Below are positions 27,567 to 36,528 of a DNA stretch of 64,000 nt, one piece after another; position 1 is the first letter of the stretch; the number at the start of each line of letters is the position of its first letter. The stretch is from Myxococcus stipitatus (GTDB taxonomy: Bacteria; Myxococcota; Myxococcia; Myxococcales; Myxococcaceae): assembly GCF_021412625.1 (NCBI RefSeq), contig NZ_JAKCFI010000010.1, positions 124,001-188,000 of the forward strand. Reading direction: 5' to 3'. The translations under genes and the position numbers were made by a program. A model generated the notes under the pieces. That model was not told the origin of the DNA, did no database searches, and saw only the letters and a list, made by a program, of their open reading frames with translations.

Positions 27567-28415
27567 TCAGAACGCGGGGACCACCGCGTCGCCATACTTC
27601 GTCTGGATGAAGCGCCGGACCTCCTCGGACTGGAGCGCCTTGAGCAGGGTGCGCACCTCCGGGCGGGCCTCGTCGCCCCGGCGCACGACAATCACGTTGG
27701 CGTAGGGATTGCGCGTGGCCGACTCGCGGGCGAGGGCCTTCGCGTCCAGGTTCAGGTGCTTCTGGGCCTCCAGGAAGTAGTTGCCGTTGATGACGGCGGC
27801 GGCCACGTCCTCCAGGGTGCGGGGCTGCTGCTCGGCGTCGATTTCCCTCAGCGCCAGCTTGCGCGGATTGCCCACCACGTCCGCCACCGTGGCGCCTGCG
27901 CCCACGCCCTCGCGCAGGCGCAAGAGGCCGTTGTCCTCCAGCAGGTGCAGCGCGCGCGAGGCGTTGCTCGGGTCGGCGGGAATCGTCACCTGCGCGCCCT
28001 CGGGCAGCTCCGCCAGCTGGCGGTACTTGATGGAGTAGAGCGCCAGCGGCTCCAGGTGCACCGCGCCCGCGCTGCTCAAGGCCAGCCTCCGGTCCGCGGC
28101 GAACCGCTCCAGGTAGGGCACGTGCTGGAAGTAGTTGGCGTCCAGCTGCGAGTCCGCCAGCGCGATGTTGGGCTGCACGTAGTCGGTGAACTCCACCACC
28201 TCCACCCGCAGGCCCTCGCGCAGGGCCACGGGCACGGCGGCGCGGAGGATCTCCCCGTGGGGGACGGGATTGACGCCCACCTTCACGATGCGCAGGCCGG
28301 GGGCCTGCCCGGTGCTGAGCGGTTCGGACTTCGAGCACCCCGTGCCCACCAACAGCACGGCGGAGACGACGGCGAAGGCCAGGGGGATGAGCAGGAACGA
28401 CGCGGGCGGCTTCAT
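27567..28415 (-). CDS. metQ: D-methionine-binding lipoprotein of the MetNIQ ABC importer
   Basis: A 282-residue substrate-binding lipoprotein with signal ending LLVGTGC, so Cys27 is lipidated. The NlpA/MetQ fold is shown by LRIVKVGVNPVPHGEIL at the start of the mature domain and by FTDYVQPNIAL, LDANYFQHVPYL and PADPSNASRALHLL. It delivers methionine to MetNI. It is the last gene of the operon, 51 bp after metI. Placement with cysK and the cystathionine-type genes supports methionine as substrate; the NlpA family also contains members for other ligands. Confidence 0.92.
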   Translation of the reverse strand: MKPPASFLLIPLAFAVVSAVLLVGTGCSKSEPLSTGQAPGLRIVKVGVNPVPHGEILRAAVPVALREGLRVEVVEFTDYVQPNIALADSQLDANYFQHVPYLERFAADRRLALSSAGAVHLEPLALYSIKYRQLAELPEGAQVTIPADPSNASRALHLLEDNGLLRLREGVGAGATVADVVGNPRKLALREIDAEQQPRTLEDVAAAVINGNYFLEAQKHLNLDAKALARESATRNPYANVIVVRRGDEARPEVRTLLKALQSEEVRRFIQTKYGDAVVPAF

Positions 28416-28466
28416 GGGGTGTCTCCAACAGGGGCGCGGCGCGAACAGCGCATCGCCCCGGATATT

Positions 28467-29147
28467 TCAATCGAGCGGACGAGCAGGCTGTGCGCGACTG
28501 TGGTCGAACCGGGACGCGAGCCCATCCCCGAGCCACTGCACCCACTGGACCAGCGCGAGCAGCACCACGAGGCACCCCAGCATGACGTCGGTGCGGAAGC
28601 GCATGTAGCCGTACTTCACCGCCAGGTCTCCCAGCCCCCCGCCGCCCACCGCGCCGGCCATGGCGCTGTAGCTCAAGAGGCTGATGACCACGAGCGCCGT
28701 GCCACGCACGAGTGACGGCAGCGCCTCCGGCAGGAGCACGCGGAAGATGACCCGCGGGTGGGTGGAGCCCATGGCGATGGCCGCCTCGACGAGCCCGCCG
28801 TCCACCTCCCGCAGCGCCTGCTCCACCACGCGGCCCATGAAGGGAATCGCCGCCACCACCAGCGGGACGATGGCCGCCGTCGTGCCGATGGTCGTCCCCA
28901 CCAGCAACCGCGTCAGCGGGACGATGGCCACCATCAGGATGATGAATGGCACCGAGCGCCCCACGTTGACGAGCGTGCCCAGCACCCGGTTCAAGCCCGG
29001 CCGCTCCCACAGCCCGCCCCGGTCCGTCAGCACCAGCAGCACGCCCAGGGGCAGCCCCGCGAGCACCACCAGCACGCCGGCCACGGACGTCATGTAGAGC
29101 GTCTCCAGCGTGGCCACCCACAGCGAATGCGCCAGCTCACCCGACAT
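28467..29147 (-). CDS. metI: Methionine ABC transporter permease
   Basis: A 226-residue inner-membrane permease with about five hydrophobic helices. The segment AAIAMGSTHPRVIFRVLLPEALP is the EAA loop that couples to the ATPase. It works as a dimer with MetN. The start overlaps the end of metN by 11 bp, showing tight translational coupling. Size and helix layout match MetI. Confidence 0.93.
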   Translation of the reverse strand: MSGELAHSLWVATLETLYMTSVAGVLVVLAGLPLGVLLVLTDRGGLWERPGLNRVLGTLVNVGRSVPFIILMVAIVPLTRLLVGTTIGTTAAIVPLVVAAIPFMGRVVEQALREVDGGLVEAAIAMGSTHPRVIFRVLLPEALPSLVRGTALVVISLLSYSAMAGAVGGGGLGDLAVKYGYMRFRTDVMLGCLVVLLALVQWVQWLGDGLASRFDHSRAQPARPLD

Positions 29148-30134
29148 GGGCGGCCTCCTCGCGCGTCAGGCCCTCTTGCCGCAGGAACGCCAGCGCCTGG
29201 GCCACCGCGTCCGGCGCCCCCGTCAGCTCGAACAACAACCGCCCCACGCGCGTCTCGCCCACCCGCTCCAGCGAACCCTCCAGCAGGTGCGCGTCCACGT
29301 CGAAGCGGCGCGCCAGGGTGCTCAGGATGGGGCGCGTGGAGTGTTCGCCCGCGAGCGCCAGCTCCACCCGCTGGCCCCCCCGCAGCACCGCGGCCTCGCC
29401 CGTGACGAAGGGCGGGTAGCACAGCTCGTGCAACCGCGTGCCCGGCCTCGCGAGCAGGTCCGCCACCTTGCCCTGCTCGACGAGCCGGCCCTTCTCCAGC
29501 ACGGCGACGGAGTCGCAGATGGCCTTCACCACCTCCATCTGGTGGGTGATGAGCAGGATGGTGAGCCCCAGCCGCTGGTTGATGTCGCGCAGCAGCGACA
29601 GCACCGACCGCGTCGTCTCCGGGTCCAGCGACGACGTGGCCTCGTCCGACAGGAGGATGCGGGGACGGGGCGCCAGCGCGCGGGCGATGCCCACCCGCTG
29701 CTTCTGTCCGCCCGACAGCCGCGCCGGATAGACGTCCGCCTTGTCGGACAGGCCCACCAACGCGAGCAGCTCCGCGACGCGCTCGCGAATCCGCTCGCGC
29801 GGCAGCCCCGCCACCTCCAGCGGATAGGCGACGTTGCCCGCCACCGTCTGCGAGGAGAACAGGTTGAAGTGCTGGAAGATCATCCCGATGCCCTGCCGCG
29901 CCTGGCGCAGCTCCTCCGGCTTCAGGGACAGCAGCTCCTTTCCGTTCACCCGCACCCGGCCCGACGTGGGGCGCTCCAGCAGGTTGACGCAGCGGATGAG
30001 CGTGGACTTGCCGGCGCCGCTCTGCCCGAGCACGCCGAACACCTCTCCAGGCTCCACCCGCAGCGACACGTCCTGGAGGGCCACCACCTCCCGCCCACCC
30101 TGGGCGTACACCTTGCCGACCCCACGCAGCTCGA

Positions 30135-30138
<4 letters not shown>
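29137..30138 (-). CDS. metN: Methionine ABC transporter ATP-binding protein
   Basis: A 333-residue ATPase. Walker [11 protein letters not shown]-loop in [10 protein letters not shown], signature [15 protein letters not shown] and Walker [13 protein letters not shown] are all present. About 90 residues at the C-terminus form the NIL/ACT-like domain that in MetN binds methionine and inhibits transport when the cell is replete, so transport should be feedback-controlled. The ATG at 30138 overlaps the cysK stop in ATGA; the longer frame upstream lies within cysK and was rejected. Confidence 0.94.
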
Positions 30139-31103
<965 letters not shown>

Positions 31104-31153
31104 CCGTGTCTCTCGGGGGTTGGGCCGGGACCACGGTTGCGCCCCGGCGTGTG

Positions 31154-31198
31154 GGGAAAAGAAACGGCCCGTCTCCGATGCTGCTGGGGGACGGGCCG
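31154..31198 (-). terminator. Intrinsic terminator in the cysK leader (attenuator)
   Basis: On the minus strand CGGCCCGTC (from 31198) pairs with GACGGGCCG (ending 31165), a 9-bp GC stem extended by two more pairs after one mismatch, followed at once by TTTCTTTTCC. It lies about 25 nt after the leader-peptide stop and 50 nt before the cysK start. The upstream segment GACGGGTC (31250-31243) can pair with GGCCCGTC of the 5' arm (8 bp, one G-U), giving a mutually exclusive antiterminator. A small hairpin GGCACG/CGTGCC lies over the second Cys-codon pair and adjoins the antiterminator arm. Confidence 0.7.
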
Positions 31199-31222
31199 GA
31201 CACGCCTGTGCGCGAAGGACGC

Positions 31223-31309
31223 TCAGTACGCTCGAACGGATGGACCCGTCGGGGCACGACAACACGTGCCGCGACAACAGGTTCCGTGGGGAGCGACGAG
31301 GACGAGCAT
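31223..31309 (-). CDS. Cysteine-codon leader peptide before cysK
   Basis: A 28-codon ORF starting ATG at 31309 and ending TGA at 31223. The peptide contains [10 protein letters not shown]: two Cys-Cys pairs four residues apart. All four Cys codons are TGT, although genes in this window use TGC almost exclusively, and several other codons also end in T, so codon choice is unlike a normal gene here. The promoter at 31318-31346 would place the mRNA start within a few bases of the ATG, so the ORF is probably leaderless; GAGG also sits 2 nt before the ATG. A ribosome stalled at the Cys codons for lack of Cys-tRNA would affect the antiterminator/terminator choice downstream. Homology is unlikely to be detectable; the case rests on codon content and position. 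Confidence 0.65.
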   Translation of the reverse strand: MLVLVAPHGTCCRGTCCRAPTGPSVRAY

Positions 31310-31317
31310 CGCCTCAG

Positions 31318-31346
31318 GACGTAACCAATCCGCCGCACGCTGTCAA
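31318..31346 (-). promoter_or_regulatory. Promoter before the cysK leader
   Basis: On the minus strand TTGACA (31346-31341) is a perfect -35. After a 17-nt spacer, TACGTC (31323-31318) occupies the -10 position but matches the consensus poorly. The predicted start point, 31309-31311, coincides with the leader-peptide ATG. It overlaps the end of the upstream intergenic gap, only 14 bp after the preceding PLP-enzyme stop. Confidence 0.5.
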
Positions 31347-31359
31347 CCCGACCTCCTCT

Positions 31360-32517
31360 TCACGCGGCCTCCCTTACCGACTGGCTCAGCGCCCGCGCGA
31401 GGTCCGCCTGGAGGTCCTCCACGTCCTCCAGTCCCACCGAGAAGCGGATGAGCCCGTCGGTGATGCCCCGCCGCTCGCGCTCCGGGGCGGGCACGGAGGC
31501 GTGCGAGTGCCTCGCCGGCACCGTGACGATGCTCTCCACCGCGCCCAGCGACACGCCGAGCAACGGCAGGCGCAGCGACTCCACGAAGCGCCCCGTCATG
31601 CCGTCGCGCGCCAGCCGGAAGGACACCACCGCGCCGGTGCCCGGATAGAAGACCTCCCGGATTTCGGACCTGCCACCGAGCCACCGGGCGAGCGCTCCGG
31701 CGGTGCGGACCTGTCGCTCCATGCGCACGTGGAGCGTCTTGATGCCGCGCTGGAGCAGGAAGCAGTCCTGGGGGCCCAGCACCGCGCCCACCGCGTTCTG
31801 GAGGAAGTAGACCTCCCTGGCCAGCTCCGGCGTGCGCACCGCCACCGTGCCCGCGACGACGTCGCTGTGTCCGCCCAGGTACTTGGTGGCGGAGTGGATG
31901 ACGATGTCCGCGCCCTGGGTGAGCGGTCGCGACAGCGCCGGGGACAGGAAGGTGTTGTCCACGATGAGCAGCGCGCCGTACGTGCGCGCCAGGGTGGCCA
32001 TGGCCGGGATGTCGGTGCGCTTGAGGAACGGATTGCTCACCGTCTCCACCAGCAGGCCGCGCGTGTCGGGACGGAACGCGGCGCGCACCGCCTCCACGTC
32101 GCTGGTGTCCACGAAGGTGGCCTTGATGCCGAAGCGGCTGAAGACGCGGGTGAGCACCCGGAAGGAGCCGCCGTAGCAGTCGTCGGTGACGACCAGGTGG
32201 TCGCCCGCGCTGAACAGCATCAGCACGGAGGAGAGCGCGGCCATGCCGGAGCCGAAGGCGAACGCGCCCGCGGCCTCGTCCAGCGCGGCGAGCACGCCCT
32301 CCAGCGCCTTGCGCGTGGGGTTGCCCGAACGCGCGTAGTCGAACTCACCGGGCGTCTCCAGCCCCGGCTGGTCGAACATGGACACCTGGTAGACGGGCAC
32401 CGCCGCGGCGCCCGTCACCGGGTCCACCTCGTGTCCGGTGTGCAGGAGCCGCGTCGCGAAGCTCGACTCAGCGGGAGCCGGCGTCGAGCGCCTGGGCCAG
32501 GTCGGAGATGATGTCAT
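31360..32517 (-). CDS. Cystathionine gamma-synthase/lyase-family PLP enzyme (second of a tandem pair)
   Basis: A 385-residue Cys/Met-metabolism PLP enzyme. The PLP lysine is in DIVIHSATKYLGGHSD. The family hallmarks YARSGNPTRKALE, FGSGMAALSSVL and VDNTFLSP are present. The family covers cystathionine gamma-synthase, gamma- and beta-lyases and homoserine sulfhydrylases, and the motifs seen do not separate them. The ATG at 32517 lies 50 bp inside the end of the preceding paralogue and has GAGGA 6 nt upstream, so translation is probably coupled. Paired with the next gene and aspartokinase-homoserine dehydrogenase, it fits transsulfuration between homoserine and cysteine or methionine. Confidence 0.88.
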   Translation of the reverse strand: MTSSPTWPRRSTPAPAESSFATRLLHTGHEVDPVTGAAAVPVYQVSMFDQPGLETPGEFDYARSGNPTRKALEGVLAALDEAAGAFAFGSGMAALSSVLMLFSAGDHLVVTDDCYGGSFRVLTRVFSRFGIKATFVDTSDVEAVRAAFRPDTRGLLVETVSNPFLKRTDIPAMATLARTYGALLIVDNTFLSPALSRPLTQGADIVIHSATKYLGGHSDVVAGTVAVRTPELAREVYFLQNAVGAVLGPQDCFLLQRGIKTLHVRMERQVRTAGALARWLGGRSEIREVFYPGTGAVVSFRLARDGMTGRFVESLRLPLLGVSLGAVESIVTVPARHSHASVPAPERERRGITDGLIRFSVGLEDVEDLQADLARALSQSVREAA

Positions 32518-33556
32518 GGCAGTCCTCGATTCCCACGGAGAGGCGAAGCAGTCGGTCGGAGATGCCCAGCGCCGCGCGGCGCTCGGCGGGGATGTCCGCG
32601 TGTGTCTGGGTGGTGGGGTAGGTGATGAGCGTCTCGACGCCGCCCAGTGACTCGGCGAAGAGGCACAGCTTCACGGCGCCCAGCACCTGGGGCACCAGGG
32701 CCGGGTCGGTGACGTCGAAGGACAGCATGCCGCCGGCCCCCGGGTAGTAGACGCGCGCCACCTTCGGGTGACGCTCCAGGAACGCCGCCACCTCGCGCGC
32801 GTTGGCCTGGTGCTTCTCCATGCGCAGCGCCAGCGTCTTCAGGCCGCGAATCACCAGGTACGCGTCCTGCGGCCCCAGGATGGCGCCGATGCCGTTCTGC
32901 GCGTAGGCGAGCCTCTCTCCCAGCGCCGCGTCGCGCGCGACGAGCGCGCCCGCGACGACGTCGTTGTGCCCGGCCAGGTACTTGGTGGCGGAGTGGACGA
33001 CGATGTCCGCGCCCAGCTCCAACGGGCGCTGGAGATAGGGCGTGTAGAAGGTGTTGTCGACGATGAGCAGGATGCCCGCCTCGCGCGCCAGGGCGACGAG
33101 CGCGGGCAGGTCCGCCGTCTTCATCATCGGGTTGGTGGGGGACTCCACCAGCAGCGCGCGCGTGTCGGGCCGCAGCGCCGCGCGCACCGCCTCCACGCGG
33201 CTGGTGTCCACGAACGTGTGGGGCACGCGCAGCAGCCGGTCCACCAGGCGGTAGGTGCCGCCGTAGAGGTCCTCGGTGAGGACGACGTGGTCCTCCGGGC
33301 CGAAGAGCTGGAGCGCGCAGTGCAACGCGGCCATGCCGGAGGCGAAGGCGAGCCCCCGGGCGCCGCCCTCCAGCTGCGCGAGCGCGTCCTCCAGCGCCGC
33401 GCGGGTGGGGTTCTTCGTGCGCGAGTAGTCATAGCCCGTCGACTGGCCGAGCCCGGGGTGCTGGTAGGTGGCGGAGTGGTGGACGGGGACGGCCACCGCG
33501 CCGGTGGCGGGGTCCCGGCGGGTTCCGGCGTGGACGAGCGTCGTGGCGATGTTCAT
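32468..33556 (-). CDS. Cystathionine gamma-synthase/lyase-family PLP enzyme (first of a tandem pair)
   Basis: A 362-residue enzyme close to its downstream neighbour. It begins MNIATTLVHAGTRRDPATGA, carries YDYSRTKNPTRAALE and FASGMAALHCAL, and has the PLP lysine in HSATKYLAGHND. The start lies 25 bp after the aspartokinase-homoserine dehydrogenase stop, so the two are co-transcribed. One of the pair may act as synthase (acyl-homoserine plus cysteine) and the other as lyase or sulfhydrylase; which is which cannot be told from motifs. The two proteins differ enough that the duplication is not recent. Confidence 0.88.
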   Translation of the reverse strand: MNIATTLVHAGTRRDPATGAVAVPVHHSATYQHPGLGQSTGYDYSRTKNPTRAALEDALAQLEGGARGLAFASGMAALHCALQLFGPEDHVVLTEDLYGGTYRLVDRLLRVPHTFVDTSRVEAVRAALRPDTRALLVESPTNPMMKTADLPALVALAREAGILLIVDNTFYTPYLQRPLELGADIVVHSATKYLAGHNDVVAGALVARDAALGERLAYAQNGIGAILGPQDAYLVIRGLKTLALRMEKHQANAREVAAFLERHPKVARVYYPGAGGMLSFDVTDPALVPQVLGAVKLCLFAESLGGVETLITYPTTQTHADIPAERRAALGISDRLLRLSVGIEDCHDIISDLAQALDAGSR

Positions 33557-33581
33557 GGCGGATGCTCCTTCAGGGATGGGT

Positions 33582-36083
33582 TCAGCGACCGCGCAGCGTC
33601 TGCGACACGCGCAGGATGTCGGCCAGCACGCCGGAGGCCGTCACCGCGCCCCCCGCGCCCGCGCCGCGGACGGTGAGCGGGAAGTCGCTGTGCCGCGTGG
33701 TGGTGAAGGACACGAAGGACTCGGAGCCGCGCAGGTCGGCGGCGGGGTGGCCCACCTCCGCGGCGTGCAGGCCCACGCGGATGACGGGCGCACCGGTTCC
33801 CAGCCTCGACGGGTCGATGCGCGCCAGGTAGCGCAGCACCGTGCCGGCCTGCTGGCAGTGCGCCACCTTCTCCGCGTACTCCCCGTCGAGCGCGCGCAGC
33901 CCCCGCAGGAACGCCTCCGTCGTCTCCTCGGACCGCGCGGACACCGGGACGAAGGGCTCCAGCGCCACGTCCGCCAGGGACAGGGGCAGCCCCAGCTCGC
34001 GGGCGAGGATGAGCGCCTTGCGCGCCACGTCGGCGCCGCCCAGGTCCTCGCGCGGGTCGGACTCGGTGAAGCCCCGGTCCCTCGCGGTGCGCACCGCCAC
34101 CGACAGCGGCACGCCCGCCATCAGCTCGTTGCAGATGAAGCCCACGCTGCCGGACAGGGACGCGGTGATGAGGCGCACCGTGTCGCCGGTGCGCACCAGG
34201 TTGGCGAGCGTGTCGATGACGGGCAGGCTGGAGGCCACCGTCGTCTCGTAGTGGTAGGCGACGTGGTGACGCCGCGCCTCGGCGACGAGCGCCTCGCGCT
34301 CCTCCCAGGGCAGGGCCAGGGGCAGCTTGTTGGCCGCCACCACGTGCACGCCCCGGCGGAACGCCTCCGTGTAGAGCGGCGCCACGTCGCCGGCCGCCGT
34401 GCAGTCCACGAGGATGGGCACCGGCAGCCGGCGCAGCTCGTCCAAGAGGGGGATGAGCGCCCGCGTCCCGGGTCCACCCCGGACGACGCGCGCGAGCCGC
34501 TCCTCCAACCCCTCCAGCGACAACCCCGCGGGCTCGAACAGCGTGTGCTGGCTGTCGGCCAGGCCCACCACCCGCAGCGCGATGCCGTGGCGCTCGCGCA
34601 GCAAGGACTCCTGCGCCCGGAGCTGGGCGAGCAGCTGCCCGCCCACCGTGCCCTTGCCGAGCAGGAACAGGCTCACCTGCTGGTGGGCGAGGTTGAAGGC
34701 CGCGTGCGTCGTGCGCACCGCGATGGCGGTGTCCGCCGCGTCCACCACGCAGGAGATGGAGCGGGAGCTGGCGCCCTGCGCGCTGGCGCGCACGCCCACG
34801 CCCACCGCGCCCAGCGCGCTGAAGAAGCGCCCGGCCACGTTGACGCCCTGGCCCATGGCCTCGGCCACCAGCGTCAGCAGCGTCACCGGCTGGCGCACGC
34901 CCAGGGGCTCCACCTCGCGCCGCGCCAGCTCCTGGCCCAGCTCCTCCTCCAGCGCCGCGCGCGCCCGCTCCGCGTCGGGACGCGGCACGACGACGGCGAT
35001 GGACTGCCCGTTGGCGGACTGGGCCGTCATCCACACCGTGACGCGGGCGCCGCGCAGCGCGGACAGGACGCGCTCGCCCAACTGGAACTGGTCGGACAGC
35101 TTGCGCACCTCGATGCCCAGCAACGCCAGGTCCTCGCGCGTGGCGATGCAGGTGGGGCGCTGCCCGTCGCGCGAACCGATGGCGTCGATGAGCGTGCCCG
35201 GGTGGTCCGGGTGCATGGTGTTGCGGATGCGCAGGCTGATGCCGGACTCGATGAGCGGAATCATCGTTCGCGGGTGCAGCATGCGCACGCCCACGGAGGC
35301 CAGCTCCAGGCCCTCGCCATGCGTGAGGTGCGGCACCGGGTACGCGTCGCTCACCAGGTCCGGGTCGGCGGTGTGCAGGCCCAGCACGTCCGTCCACACC
35401 GTCACCTCGGTGGCGCCCAGTCCCTGCGCCACGAGCGCCGCCGTGTAGTCGGAGCCGTTGCGCCCCAGCGTGGTGGTGCGCCCGTCCGCCGTGGCCGCGA
35501 CGAAGCCGGGGATGACGGGCACGGCGGAGCCCCAGAGGGCGGACTGGCGCTGGAGCTGCTCGCGCGTGCGGGCCACGTCCACCCGCGCGTTGCCGAAGGT
35601 GGCGTCCGTCACCAGCAGCTGCCGCGCGTCGCGGAAGGCCGCGGGGGTGCCCGCCGCCTCGAGCAGCTCCGCCAGCAGCGTGGCGGAGACCAGCTCCCCG
35701 AAGGCGAGCGCCTTGTCGCGCGAGGCGGGCGAGCACTCGCGGGTGAGGCTGATGCCCTGCAAGAGCTGCTGGAGCGGGGCGAGCAGCTGGTCCACCCGCG
35801 CCGCGAGCGTGGTGGAGCGCGCGGGGTGCAGCGCGGCGGCGTTCGTCTTCGCCAGATGCGCCACGCGCGCCACCACCGTGAGCGCGCCCTCCAGCTCGCC
35901 GCGCGCGGCCAGGTCGGCCGCCTCCAGCAGCCAGTCCGTCGTGTCGCCCATGGCGGAGACGACGACCGCCAGCGGCCCCGCCTTCGCGTGGAGGCCAATC
36001 AGCTCCAGCACCTGCCGCAGCCGGCGGGGCGAGCCCACGGAGGAACCACCGAACTTCATCACCCGGAAGGACGTGCTGCTCAT
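33582..36083 (-). CDS. Bifunctional aspartokinase/homoserine dehydrogenase
   Basis: An 833-residue fusion enzyme (ThrA/MetL type) catalysing the first and third steps from aspartate to homoserine. The aspartokinase half (1 to about 460) begins FRVMKFGGSSVGSPRRL and includes GRNGSDYTAALVA and two ACT-like regulatory segments (LALLGIEVRKLSDQ; VGVRASAQGASSRSIS). The homoserine dehydrogenase half (about 465-833) has the nucleotide-binding segment VSLFLLGKGTVGGQLL, VDCTAAGD, and LREDLGG-like substrate residues seen as DPREDLGGADVARK. The ATG at 36083 is preceded by GAGGTTCGCGAC. It heads the sulfur amino-acid gene run and has a leader of about 440 nt carrying a SAM-like aptamer and an upstream ORF, so it is probably the point where SAM level controls the pathway. 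Confidence 0.95.
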   Translation of the reverse strand: MSSTSFRVMKFGGSSVGSPRRLRQVLELIGLHAKAGPLAVVVSAMGDTTDWLLEAADLAARGELEGALTVVARVAHLAKTNAAALHPARSTTLAARVDQLLAPLQQLLQGISLTRECSPASRDKALAFGELVSATLLAELLEAAGTPAAFRDARQLLVTDATFGNARVDVARTREQLQRQSALWGSAVPVIPGFVAATADGRTTTLGRNGSDYTAALVAQGLGATEVTVWTDVLGLHTADPDLVSDAYPVPHLTHGEGLELASVGVRMLHPRTMIPLIESGISLRIRNTMHPDHPGTLIDAIGSRDGQRPTCIATREDLALLGIEVRKLSDQFQLGERVLSALRGARVTVWMTAQSANGQSIAVVVPRPDAERARAALEEELGQELARREVEPLGVRQPVTLLTLVAEAMGQGVNVAGRFFSALGAVGVGVRASAQGASSRSISCVVDAADTAIAVRTTHAAFNLAHQQVSLFLLGKGTVGGQLLAQLRAQESLLRERHGIALRVVGLADSQHTLFEPAGLSLEGLEERLARVVRGGPGTRALIPLLDELRRLPVPILVDCTAAGDVAPLYTEAFRRGVHVVAANKLPLALPWEEREALVAEARRHHVAYHYETTVASSLPVIDTLANLVRTGDTVRLITASLSGSVGFICNELMAGVPLSVAVRTARDRGFTESDPREDLGGADVARKALILARELGLPLSLADVALEPFVPVSARSEETTEAFLRGLRALDGEYAEKVAHCQQAGTVLRYLARIDPSRLGTGAPVIRVGLHAAEVGHPAADLRGSESFVSFTTTRHSDFPLTVRGAGAGGAVTASGVLADILRVSQTLRGR

Positions 36084-36137
36084 GTCGCGAACCTCGAACG
36101 GGGGCGCGGGTGGCCCCGAAGGCGTGAGAGGGCGCTG

Positions 36138-36180
36138 GGCGCGCGTCGGCCAGACACACGTCTGGCGTTCGCGGCGCGCC
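36138..36180 (-). promoter_or_regulatory. Extended hairpin just before the aspartokinase-homoserine dehydrogenase gene
   Basis: GCCAGAC (36149-36155) pairs with GTCTGGC (36160-36166) around the tetraloop ACAC, and outer arms GGCGCGC (36138-36144) and GCGCGCC (36174-36180) also pair. It lies between the leader-ORF stop (36228) and the gene start (36083). No U-tract follows, so it may control RNA structure or translation rather than end transcription. Confidence 0.45.
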
Positions 36181-36227
36181 GAGGCGCCGAGGAAGGGAAT
36201 GGGAGAGGGATTGAGCGGAGACGGGCC

Positions 36228-36365
36228 CTAGCCGGCGCGCATCAGCCCGCGCATTCGCGCGGCCACCACGCGGAGGGGCCGGCGCATTCGAGCGGGCGCG
36301 GCGACGCGCGAGGCGTCACGGAGCGGCGGGGCGTCGAGGGATGCGGCGTTGACGGTGGGAACCAC
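36228..36365 (-). CDS. Candidate 45-codon leader ORF upstream of aspartokinase-homoserine dehydrogenase
   Basis: A GTG-started ORF (36365) ending TAG at 36228. GAGAGAGGA lies about 6 nt before the GTG, a good ribosome binding site. About 87% of its codons end in G or C, so it looks coding. Its C-terminal third is Arg-rich and contains three Met codons (RMRRPLRVV, ARMRGLMRAG) in 16 residues. It begins just after the hairpin at 36381-36409. Either it is a small protein gene or its translation is part of the control of the downstream gene. A different frame overlaps it (36242-36451) but has a worse start context. Confidence 0.45.
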   Translation of the reverse strand: MVPTVNAASLDAPPLRDASRVAAPARMRRPLRVVAARMRGLMRAG

Positions 36366-36380
36366 GGAGGTCCTCTCTCA

Positions 36381-36409
36381 CCGAAGCGGAGGGGCTGACC
36401 TCGCTTCGG
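36381..36409 (-). promoter_or_regulatory. Hairpin between the aptamer and the leader ORF
   Basis: CCGAAGCG (36381-36388) pairs with CGCTTCGG (36402-36409), 8 bp around a 13-nt loop. On the minus strand it is followed by TGAGAGAGGACC, which holds the leader ORF ribosome binding site. This is the position expected for the expression platform of the aptamer at 36448-36520; no U-tract follows, suggesting translational rather than transcriptional control. Confidence 0.45.
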
Positions 36410-36447
36410 ACGCTTGGTTTGCCCGGGGAGCACCTGCTCTCCGGACC

Positions 36448-36520
36448 GCATCGTTTGGACACCTTGGAGGTCCGACTCCAGGTTGTCGGGCCACCGCCGA
36501 AGCGGGACCGCTCTGGATGC
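36448..36520 (-). ncRNA. SAM-I/SAM-IV-like riboswitch aptamer (candidate)
   Basis: On the minus strand: P1 is GCATC (36520-36516) with GATGC (36452-36448). J1/2 reads CAGAG; with the P1 end this gives ATCCAGAGCGG against ATCAAGAGNGG in SAM-I. A short P2 (GGTC/GGCC plus CCGC-TTCG-GCGG) follows, then GGCCCGACAACC. P3 is ACCTGGAG with CTCCAAGGT, closing with AAGGTGTCCAAAC (SAM-I has AAGGTGCTAAATC). The order of SAM-binding core segments therefore matches the SAM-I/SAM-IV clan. P2 has no kink-turn and there is no P4 inside P1, which is nearer SAM-IV. It begins within a few nt of the predicted start point. Assigned by eye, not by covariance model. Confidence 0.6.
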
Positions 36521-36528
36521 TGGAATGG

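Noticed and set aside
28980-29010. tRNA-like CCGGTTCAAGCCCGG sequence
   Set aside because: It is inside metI coding sequence and no acceptor or anticodon arm can be formed around it.
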